Shown here: piece by piece, positions 1 to 5,898 of the stretch
How positions within the stretch are numbered: position 1 is the first letter of the stretch
How the letters are laid out: each line of letters opens with the position of its first letter
Assembly (NCBI GenBank): GCA_028695895.1
Contig: JAQVIE010000079.1
Coordinates: forward strand, 1-6,301
From: Methanospirillum sp.
Lineage (GTDB): Archaea; Halobacteriota; Methanomicrobia; Methanomicrobiales; Methanospirillaceae
Reading direction: 5' to 3'
Length of the DNA stretch: 6,301 nucleotides
Position numbers and translations under genes: made by a program
The notes under the pieces: model-generated
Told to the model about the DNA's origin: nothing
Database searches by the model: none
What the model saw: only the letters and a program-made list of their open reading frames with translations

Positions 1-754
1 TCTCATACCGCTCAGGCAAATCGCTTGGTTGATCAAAGGAACCGGAATCAGTGCCAGTCCCTCCCATTCGGACGGGAAGAACCGGATCAGGATTCCGAAT
101 GCAAAAACCACCAACACCCGGCATCCTATAGAGACCTTTATGCCCGGTAAACACAAAGGCATCAAGTTCCAACGATGAGAGATTCAGGGGAATATGGCCG
201 GCAGTCTGTGATCCGTCAACGATAAAGAAAATTCCTTTATCATGCAGATACTCCCCGACCGCATGAATGTCCTGTACCGATCCTAGGACATTGCTTCCAT
301 GATTCATTACCACCAGACGGGTTTTATCAGTCACTGCTTCTATTATGGCTTCTGGATTTACTTTTGCATTGGAAAAAGAGATGTGATCAAGTTCAATTCT
401 TCCTTTTTTTTCAAGATGGTGAAGAGGCCGGAGAACAGAGTTATGTTCAAGGGTGGTAGTAATCACGTGAAATTTTTCAGGACTGGATGCAGTAAAACCA
501 TGAATGAGAGTGTTTAGTGCATCGGTTGCATTTAAGGAGAAGATAATATTATCAGAAGCGTCTTCTCCAAAAAATTTTGCCACGGTTTCCCGGCCTTCAG
601 TAAGATAATCCTTCCAGGCCCTGCCAGATCCTCTTCCCCCGCCACCAAAGGGTAATTCCAATGATTCATGAACGGCCTGAATTACTTCAGGAGGTTTTGG
701 CCAGCTGGTCGCCGCGTTATTCAGATAGATAAAGGGGTTTTCCTGTTTCAACAT
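1..754 (-). CDS. Class V aminotransferase, cysteine desulfurase family (partial, C-terminus outside window)
   Basis: Reading the minus strand from the ATG at 754-752 gives 251 uninterrupted codons running off the left edge, so about two thirds of a protein of roughly 380 residues is visible. It is a fold-type I PLP enzyme: the N-terminus has the family opening YLNNAATSWPKP (residues 10-21), LEHNSVLRP (102-110) carries the His that stacks on PLP, VDGSQTAG (179-186) holds the Asp and Gln that bind the cofactor, and FTGHK (202-206) supplies the Schiff-base lysine, K206. GGTGTDSGSFDQP near the edge resembles the group of cysteine desulfurase-like proteins of unknown exact function. The catalytic Cys loop expected further on cannot be seen, so sulfur transfer from cysteine is inferred. 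An in-frame TAG lies three codons before the ATG, which makes this the earliest possible ATG start; no Shine-Dalgarno sequence is visible. It lies 70 bases downstream of ppcA on the same strand and may be cotranscribed. The family is certain, the substrate is not. Confidence 0.9.
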   Translation of the reverse strand, partial: MLKQENPFIYLNNAATSWPKPPEVIQAVHESLELPFGGGGRGSGRAWKDYLTEGRETVAKFFGEDASDNIIFSLNATDALNTLIHGFTASSPEKFHVITTTLEHNSVLRPLHHLEKKGRIELDHISFSNAKVNPEAIIEAVTDKTRLVVMNHGSNVLGSVQDIHAVGEYLHDKGIFFIVDGSQTAGHIPLNLSSLELDAFVFTGHKGLYRMPGVGGFCIRNPDPVLPVRMGGTGTDSGSFDQPSDLPERYE

Positions 755-824
755 TACATACTAAGCGATAAGGTCGCAAAAAGGTTTTGCAGAGTGAAAA
801 TTTCGAAATTAATAGAAAAAAGGT
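755..824 (-). promoter_or_regulatory. Palindrome-rich gap between ppcA and the aminotransferase gene
   Basis: This 70-base spacer holds three small dyad symmetries. AATTTCGAAATT (799-810) is a perfect 12-base palindrome. GCAAAAAGGTTTTGC (776-790) can form a six-pair stem with a three-base loop. GCGATAAGGTCGC (765-777) can form a four-pair stem with a five-base loop and shares bases 776-777 with the previous one, so these two stems exclude each other. On the minus strand a run of six T follows the ppcA stop closely, which would suit an archaeal oligo-T terminator. The gap could therefore end some ppcA transcripts or shape the leader of the next gene. No convincing TATA box for the aminotransferase gene was found in it. 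Confidence 0.35.
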
Positions 825-2303
825 TTATCCCAAAAACTTACGCACTGCTCCGGCCCTGATTATCATATCCTGCAGGCTTTCTATCTGGCATGCATCTATT
901 GCCTTTTCTATCTGGCTGGATAAAACCATATGTTCCGGATTTGGATCAATATCGATCCAGTCAGGGAGGATCTTTTTTATTTCATCCGGCAGAAATGAAG
1001 ATTCGGGATTAAGATACCGGCATGCATCTGTAAGATCGTCGACAATGTACCGATAATGTTCCATGATAAAATCACGATCCCTGTCAGTCAACACCTGTAA
1101 TCCCAGTATCTCTGGTGGGATTCCAATTGAATACAATGCGGCGGTCATTGTGATCGCCCTTGGAAGTGAAACACCACCCATGTTCCTGGAATACCCGAAT
1201 AAGCCGACATGCAGCTTTCTTTTCCTACGGCCTGGTATGTGTGATGCAACACGGTTAATCAGGGGAGCCAGGGTCTGTATCTGCTTTTGGTACCCGGCAG
1301 CATAGCGTTCAATAAGCTGAATGGCATAAACATCATTAATCTCTCTTGCCTGGCTGATCTCACGTTCTTCAAGATAACGAATTGCAGCAACCGCGTCCTC
1401 AAGATGTGCATCGTATTTAAATGCCGACTGGATAGTGAAAGTATATGCACCGGCATACTCATCAGTCACCCTTTTTACTGTATCAGGCCTTAAATTACCT
1501 CTGAATGGAGCTGAACCTGCTCCGATGATCGGAAAAACCGGAACCCCGGTCTCTTCTGACAGGAGATGAAGACGCCAGAGAGCAATTTTATTCAGTAGTA
1601 CTGCTCCTATCTGGCCATAATTAACCGCCGGATCTGATCTTGCCAGAAACACCCGCTGGTAATCAAGATCTTTGTCCTGGAAATAACGCCGGAGTATTTT
1701 ATCAGCGGCAAGCATACCTTCCTTATCCTCAAAAAGAGGAATAACCCTTATCTTGTCAGGGTGAAACGGACCTATCCACTCTGCAATGGTAAGGTCCCTG
1801 CCACCTAATCTTTTATACTGCTGACCTACAACAAAGTCACAATAATACTGGTAAATATTGTCAATTGAGGCAAATGAGGTCGTCATCGGGAGAATGACTT
1901 CAAAAATTGGTGCATGGTCATCACCATAAAAAAGATGTGCCACATCATAGGAACGGGGGATTGACCCAAGGGTTTCAAGCAGGATCTTCGCCTCGGTCCT
2001 TTCAATATCAGGGTTTGGAACACGAAGAGTAAGGAAGAAATCACGCCCAAGATGATGTTCCCTGAAATAATTTTCATATCGGGATAAGAGTTTTTTAACG
2101 ACATAATTATCCACCTCTTTTCCCTCACAATCCCACATCTGTTCAGTGCATCCAAGATGTGAGTACACGTAATATGCTTCTTTTACTTCATCTTCACCGG
2201 TTAATTCTATATTTTCAGTAAAAAACGGAGTATGGACATTGTCCGGGTGCTGGGTGCTCATCGTTCTTGGTATTTTCAAATGTTTTCCATACTTCTCGTT
2301 CAT
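825..2303 (-). CDS. ppcA: Phosphoenolpyruvate carboxylase, archaeal type
   Basis: This 492-residue protein is full length for the archaeal-type PEP carboxylase family, which is about half the size of the bacterial and plant enzyme. It converts PEP and bicarbonate to oxaloacetate and phosphate in the cytoplasm; in methanogens this feeds the incomplete TCA pathway to aspartate and glutamate family amino acids. Family landmarks are MSTQHPDN (residues 15-22), FLARSDPAVNYG (219-230), GAGSAPFRGNL (261-271), where the Arg is expected at the active site, and the basic glycine-rich GYSRNMGGVSLPRAI (370-384). The protein ends in a normal C-terminus (RKFLG, then TAA) with no sign of truncation or frameshift. 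The ATG at 2303-2301 fits the family N-terminus. The bases before it (ACTGAATATC) hold no clear Shine-Dalgarno sequence. It is transcribed divergently from the ErcA-like gene, and the aminotransferase gene follows 70 bases downstream on the same strand. Confidence 0.97.
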   Translation of the reverse strand: MNEKYGKHLKIPRTMSTQHPDNVHTPFFTENIELTGEDEVKEAYYVYSHLGCTEQMWDCEGKEVDNYVVKKLLSRYENYFREHHLGRDFFLTLRVPNPDIERTEAKILLETLGSIPRSYDVAHLFYGDDHAPIFEVILPMTTSFASIDNIYQYYCDFVVGQQYKRLGGRDLTIAEWIGPFHPDKIRVIPLFEDKEGMLAADKILRRYFQDKDLDYQRVFLARSDPAVNYGQIGAVLLNKIALWRLHLLSEETGVPVFPIIGAGSAPFRGNLRPDTVKRVTDEYAGAYTFTIQSAFKYDAHLEDAVAAIRYLEEREISQAREINDVYAIQLIERYAAGYQKQIQTLAPLINRVASHIPGRRKRKLHVGLFGYSRNMGGVSLPRAITMTAALYSIGIPPEILGLQVLTDRDRDFIMEHYRYIVDDLTDACRYLNPESSFLPDEIKKILPDWIDIDPNPEHMVLSSQIEKAIDACQIESLQDMIIRAGAVRKFLG

Positions 2304-2383
2304 GATATTCAGTACTTATTAGAGATGTACATGCATCAGTCTACTTCTTTTCCACCTTCAGGATGATATACCAGCTTTCATGG

Positions 2384-2396
2384 CCTTTTTATACCA
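2384..2396 (-). promoter_or_regulatory. Candidate TATA box of ppcA
   Basis: On the minus strand this reads TGGTATAAAAAGG, the best TATA-box-like element upstream of ppcA. A start of transcription about 25 bases downstream would give a leader of roughly 60 bases. The stretch before it is not a strong purine-rich BRE. A second, weaker copy, TGGTATATCAT, lies 23 bases nearer the gene. Since TTTTTATA can also be read as a TATA element on the plus strand, the direction is an inference from position. Confidence 0.4.
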
Positions 2397-2476
2397 TGCT
2401 TATCTTAACCTGCGCAATTCATTGCCTGAACATCATTAATGGCAGTAATCCTTTTTTTTATTAACAGAATTAATCT

Positions 2477-2486
2477 GGATAAATAA
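2477..2486 (+). promoter_or_regulatory. Candidate TATA box of the ErcA-like gene
   Basis: GGATAAATAA is the most TATA-like element within 80 bases of the ErcA-like start codon. Initiation about 25 bases downstream would give a leader of roughly 45 bases, long enough to include the Shine-Dalgarno sequence and part or all of the hairpin at 2509-2522. The surroundings are AT-rich throughout, so this is only the best of several candidates. Confidence 0.3.
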
Positions 2487-2508
2487 CCTCAATGATTAAA
2501 TGAATTCA

Positions 2509-2522
2509 AGCAGAATACTGCT
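2509..2522 (+). repeat. Short inverted repeat in the ErcA-like gene leader
   Basis: AGCAGAATACTGCT has perfect five-base arms (AGCAG/CTGCT) around the loop AATA. It lies about 20 bases before the Shine-Dalgarno sequence, next to where transcription would be expected to start. It could be an operator half-site pair or a weak RNA hairpin, or chance. Confidence 0.35.
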
Positions 2523-2541
2523 ACAGGAAGAGGGAACATCA

Positions 2542-2548
2542 GGGGGAG
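2542..2548 (+). promoter_or_regulatory. Ribosome binding site of the ErcA-like gene
   Basis: GGGGGAG ends three bases before the ATG at 2552 and contains GGAG, complementary to the CCUCC end of archaeal 16S rRNA. It is the clearest ribosome binding site in the window and supports the chosen start; ppcA and the aminotransferase gene lack one. Confidence 0.6.
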
Positions 2549-2551
2549 AAG

Positions 2552-3712
2552 ATGGCAGAAATATTTGAACTAAGAAAATTTGTTGCTCCGGAATTTATCA
2601 TAGGAGTGGATGCCCGAAAACTGGCAGGAAGATATGCAAAAAATTTCGGTGCGGAGCATGTGCTTTTAGTAACCGGACCTGTTATTATCAACTCAGGCTG
2701 GGTTGCAGATATTATTTCATCTCTGGATAATGAAGGAATAAAATACACTCTCTTTCCGGATGTATCTCCAAATCCCAGGGAACACCAGGTAATGAAGGGG
2801 GCGGATATTTATAAAAAAGCTGGTTGTGATGTCATTGTTGCAGTGGGCGGAGGAAGCATGATTGATTGTGCCAAGGGGATAGGAATAGTTGTCTCAAATA
2901 AACAGCATATTCTTGAATTTGAAGGAGTGGACAATGTCAGGATTCCAGCCCCTCCCCTTATCTGTATACCAACAACAGCAGGTTCTGCAGCTGATGTCTC
3001 ACAATTTGCAATTATTAACGACACAGAAAGGAGGGTTAAAATTGCCATTATTAGTAAAAAAATTGTCCCTGACATATCACTTTGTGACCCGGTCCCCCTT
3101 ACCACACTGACATCTGAACTGACAGCTAATACTGGGGTGGATGCCCTGGTACATAGTATTGAAGCATATGTTTCTAATGCTTCGTCACCGGTAACGGACA
3201 TTCAGGCACTTGAATCAATCCGCCTGATCAGCGCATATCTTCCCTTGGCTTTCCATAATCCTGAACATATAGGGTACAGGTATAAGACAATGCTTGGAAG
3301 CCTGCTTGCAGGACTTGCTTTTTCAAATGCCAGCCTTGGAGCTGTCCATGCAATGGCCCACAGCCTGGGTGGCTTGTCAGATCTTCCACATGGAAAATGC
3401 AATGCACTCCTCCTTGAATCAGTTATCAACTTCAACTTTGAGGCATGCCCGGAGAGATATGAAACAATCGCACGAACGATGAATGTGGACTGTTCATCAC
3501 ATGAACCCGCGGAGATAAAAAAGAAGTTATTATCGGCTGTTCAGGTACTAAAGACTGAGCTGGGAATTACTGACCGGCTAAGAGATCTTGGTGTCTTAAG
3601 AGAAGACATTCCAAGCCTTGCAAAATCGGCAATACTGGATCCCTGTCTTGCTACAAATCCAAGAAGACCTGAATTGCGTGATTTGGAACATATGTATGAA
3701 GAAGCATTCTGA
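2552..3712 (+). CDS. ercA: Iron-containing alcohol dehydrogenase homologue, ErcA-like regulatory type
   Basis: This 386-residue protein is full length for type III (iron-dependent) alcohol dehydrogenases. The N-terminal Rossmann-like half carries the nucleotide-binding GGGS at residues 99-102; the usual following Pro is Met (GGGSMID). The C-terminal helical half keeps all expected metal ligands: D197 and H201 (GVDALVH), H266 and H280 (HAMAHSLGG to LPHGKCN), plus conserved H270. Within this large superfamily the match is to ErcA, recognised from memory by LRKFVAPEF (7-15), ILEFEGVD (120-127), SAADVSQFAIINDT, RVKIAIISK, SNASSPVTD, LAGLAFSNASLG and the C-terminal DPCLATNPRRP. In Pseudomonas ErcA belongs to the regulatory cascade for ethanol oxidation rather than the main catabolic step; enzymatic activity here is plausible since the ligands are intact. 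A good Shine-Dalgarno sequence precedes the start. The stop lies inside or just before the kinase-like gene, so the two are very likely one operon. Substrate is unknown. Confidence 0.92.
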   Translation: MAEIFELRKFVAPEFIIGVDARKLAGRYAKNFGAEHVLLVTGPVIINSGWVADIISSLDNEGIKYTLFPDVSPNPREHQVMKGADIYKKAGCDVIVAVGGGSMIDCAKGIGIVVSNKQHILEFEGVDNVRIPAPPLICIPTTAGSAADVSQFAIINDTERRVKIAIISKKIVPDISLCDPVPLTTLTSELTANTGVDALVHSIEAYVSNASSPVTDIQALESIRLISAYLPLAFHNPEHIGYRYKTMLGSLLAGLAFSNASLGAVHAMAHSLGGLSDLPHGKCNALLLESVINFNFEACPERYETIARTMNVDCSSHEPAEIKKKLLSAVQVLKTELGITDRLRDLGVLREDIPSLAKSAILDPCLATNPRRPELRDLEHMYEEAF

Positions 3713-4574
3713 AAAAAATCCTGACTGGGAAGACCAGCGGATGAAGATCATCGGTCTTGGCGAGTCATCAATACGAAAAAGTTACTATCCTGAACTTCAA
3801 GAGCGCCTTCATGAGCTTGAGCAGACCAATGCAGAACTACTTGATGCAATTGAAGAAATTAAACAGAAAGAAGAAGAACTCAGGCAAAACTACGATGAAC
3901 TAAGAGATATTCAGTCAGCCTTTGAACTTGCCAGGAGAAAATTAAATCTTTTAAACTCACTCACTTTCCAGGATGTCCAAAATACACTTTTTTCCTTACG
4001 GGGGTACCTGACCCTGGCTAAGGAGACCTCATCTGAAGAACAGGTTCAGATGTACCTTGATCAAACACTCTCTCCGGTACAAAAAATTGAACGTGTTCTT
4101 CTTATGGCAAAGCATTACCAGAACATGGGAATCCATCCTCCTAAATGGCAAAGCGTTAATGAAGCCTATATATTTGCAGTTTCTCATCTTGACATGTCAG
4201 GATATGAACGGGATATCTCACTTGATGGGCTTGAAATTTTTGCAGACCCATTACTTGAAGATGCTTTTTTTTACATGCTTGAAAATATAAAACATCACAG
4301 TCTGCATGCTACAAAATACTGGTTTTATTATGAAACCCAGGGAAGCGAAGTATCTCTCATTCTGGAGGACAACGGGGCGGGCATCAAAAATAGTCAGAAG
4401 AAGATGATATTTGAACGAAACTCAGGGTTAATGGACAGTATCGGACTATTTCTTGTACGGGAAATTCTTTCAATTACCAAAATAACAATTTGTGAGAGTG
4501 GAAAGCCGGGTAAAGGTGCCCGTTTTGTCATAACTATTCCACAAGGAATCTATAGGATCAATGAAAACGCCTGA
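3696..4574 (+). CDS. Soluble histidine-kinase-like protein lacking the phosphoacceptor histidine
   Basis: No membrane segment or PAS domain is present, so this 292-residue protein should be cytosolic. Residues 20-34 (GLGESSIRKSYYPEL) match a module found at the start of many Methanomicrobiales sensor kinases. A charged coiled coil follows (about 35-85), then a dimerisation region (86-110) and an HATPase domain (about 150-285). ATP-site motifs are the N box with N197 (LENIKHH), G1 as DNGAGI (225-230), the F box (MIFERN) and the C-terminal GKPGKGARFVITIP. In the H box, where relatives have TRHD, this protein has TFQD: Q92 (CAG at 3969-3971) replaces the phosphorylated His. The G2 motif is SIGL instead of GLGL. 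It may be a pseudokinase or a partner modulating another kinase. The start is uncertain: ATG 3696 overlaps the ErcA-like gene by 17 bases with GGA eight bases before it; ATG 3741 leaves a 28-base gap after GGGA. The second fits the conserved N-terminus equally well. Confidence 0.85.
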   Translation: MKKHSEKNPDWEDQRMKIIGLGESSIRKSYYPELQERLHELEQTNAELLDAIEEIKQKEEELRQNYDELRDIQSAFELARRKLNLLNSLTFQDVQNTLFSLRGYLTLAKETSSEEQVQMYLDQTLSPVQKIERVLLMAKHYQNMGIHPPKWQSVNEAYIFAVSHLDMSGYERDISLDGLEIFADPLLEDAFFYMLENIKHHSLHATKYWFYYETQGSEVSLILEDNGAGIKNSQKKMIFERNSGLMDSIGLFLVREILSITKITICESGKPGKGARFVITIPQGIYRINENA

Positions 4575-4632
4575 AACCTCTTTCCTATTTACTCTCACTC
4601 CCTGAAAAATTCCTGCATCCAGAGCAGAAAAC

Positions 4633-5880
4633 ATGAGCATAATACTTATTTTTGGAGGAATCCTTCTATATATTCTCATTTTAACTGTAAGGTTTCGTGT
4701 CTCTCCTTTTGTTACACTTATTTCCGCGTCATTTATCTATGGAATACTGGAAGGAAGTGATCCTGTTATCCTGTACCAGATAATAATTTCCGGTGCAGCA
4801 AAAATCTTTCAGCTCCTTGCAATCATGGTTTTCTGCGGAGTCTGTATCGCCCATATGCTCCGTAAATCAGGATACATAGATGTTATCGTGGATGATATCT
4901 CTAAAATCATGAAAAATCCGGTTGATACTGCCGGAGTTGGGGGATTTATCCTGTCTCTTCCGCTTATGTGCTGCAACACCGCTTTTGTTCTCATTGCACC
5001 AGTAATTGAACAGACAGTCGGAAAAAAAACTTCAGCACCTTACCTGTATATTGCCGCAATTGCTTCAATCATATCTTTTGTCCTGATATATCCCTCACCG
5101 GCAGTTGTACCGGTCATAGCAACACTTCTGCCCGTTCTTACAGATCCCTGGAGACTGGATATTGTTCTCATCCCGGTTGCAGTAATTATGCTTATTTTGA
5201 TTCTTCTTTTTGCCAGGAAAAAAACCAGGAATCTGAAACCGGTAAAGATAACTGTGATTTCTGATCATTCACGAATAAAAGCATGGACTCCGGTTCTGAC
5301 ACCTTTCATCCTGGCCGGACTTGGACTTCTCATCCCGGCGTTTTCATTTTTTTCAATGATATCTGTTGCACTTTTCTGTGGAATGCTGGTCGCCATGATT
5401 TTAGTAGGCAAAGAAGCACGTGATACCGGCGTTCATGACGGCACAAAATATGCAGGGCTTATCATGTTTGATCTCTGTGGAGCCGGAGCATTTGGAGCCG
5501 TCATTGCATCAGGGTCGTTCCCGGAAGAGGTTTTTACCCTTGTATCCGGTAATATTCCGGCACTTTTTCTGCCATTTATTCTTGCTGCCACAATCCAGGC
5601 AGCTGCAGGATCAAGGGTGGTATCAGCCGCTACAACTGCCCAGATCCTGGTAAAAGCCACGGGTTTTTCAGACCTGGAGCCGACAGCCCTCATCCTGATG
5701 ATAGCCGGGGGTTCATGCATGATTTCCTTCGTCAGTGATCCCTACTTCTGGCTGGTGAAAAGGTTTACCGGAGATGACACTGCAGGGGTAATCCATAATT
5801 ATACCCTCCCTCTGGCAGGAATCGGCCTTCTTATCGGTCTCGCCGGAGTTCTTGTCCAGGTCCTCTCAGGACATTTATAA
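4633..5880 (+). CDS. GntP-family permease (organic acid transporter, substrate unknown)
   Basis: This is a very hydrophobic 415-residue protein with about 11 or 12 predicted membrane segments, for example near residues 2-19, 25-43, 57-77, 101-125, 136-155, 177-193, 222-255, 306-325, 350-368 and 390-410. Assignment to the GntP (gluconate:H+ symporter) family rests on AGAGAFGAVIASG (positions 283-294), QAAAGSRVVSAATTAQIL (322-339), which corresponds to the family's glycine/serine-rich stretch before the last helices, and SDPYFWLVKRF (368-378), the counterpart of NDSxFWxV in GntP proteins. It is a little shorter than the usual 440-450 residues. Gluconate itself is an unlikely substrate in a methanogen; a hydroxy acid or another small carboxylate is an inference. 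It starts 58 bases after the kinase-like gene on the same strand with only a weak upstream purine stretch (AGAGCAG), and no TATA box was seen in the gap, so it probably shares the operon. Confidence 0.85.
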   Translation: MSIILIFGGILLYILILTVRFRVSPFVTLISASFIYGILEGSDPVILYQIIISGAAKIFQLLAIMVFCGVCIAHMLRKSGYIDVIVDDISKIMKNPVDTAGVGGFILSLPLMCCNTAFVLIAPVIEQTVGKKTSAPYLYIAAIASIISFVLIYPSPAVVPVIATLLPVLTDPWRLDIVLIPVAVIMLILILLFARKKTRNLKPVKITVISDHSRIKAWTPVLTPFILAGLGLLIPAFSFFSMISVALFCGMLVAMILVGKEARDTGVHDGTKYAGLIMFDLCGAGAFGAVIASGSFPEEVFTLVSGNIPALFLPFILAATIQAAAGSRVVSAATTAQILVKATGFSDLEPTALILMIAGGSCMISFVSDPYFWLVKRFTGDDTAGVIHNYTLPLAGIGLLIGLAGVLVQVLSGHL

Positions 5881-5898
5881 TCTGCAAAGGCTTACACA

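Larger units (their letters stand above)
2304..2551. promoter_or_regulatory. Divergent intergenic region between ppcA and the ErcA-like gene
   Basis: These 248 bases carry no plausible gene and must hold the promoters of both flanking genes. Visible elements are two TATACCA copies (2367-2373 and 2390-2396) spaced 23 bases start to start, an inverted CATGG/CCATG pair (2379-2383 and 2394-2398) framing a TATA-like element, a run of eight T (2452-2459), a second TATA-like element near 2479, a short hairpin (2509-2522) and a Shine-Dalgarno sequence. The ATGTACAT/ATGCAT stretch at 2325-2336, close to the ppcA start, is a further small dyad. Whether any of these binds a regulator cannot be judged from the sequence alone. 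Confidence 0.6.

Noticed and set aside
299..517. A 72-codon open frame on the plus strand
   Set aside because: It is antisense to the class V aminotransferase, which carries clear motifs over the same bases.
2452..2459. A run of eight T as a transcription terminator
   Set aside because: It lies between two diverging promoters, so no transcript is expected to need ending there; it is more likely part of AT-rich promoter DNA.
2809..3201. A 130-codon open frame on the minus strand
   Set aside because: It lies wholly inside the strongly supported ErcA-like gene in antisense and shows no recognisable domain or ribosome binding site.
3618..3695. Upstream extension of the kinase-like gene to an ATG at 3618
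   Set aside because: It would overlap the conserved C-terminus of the ErcA-like protein by 95 bases, and its 26 extra residues show no family resemblance; starts at 3696 or 3741 are more natural.
5433..5720. A 95-codon open frame on the minus strand
   Set aside because: It is antisense to the GntP-family permease and has the composition of a shadow frame.
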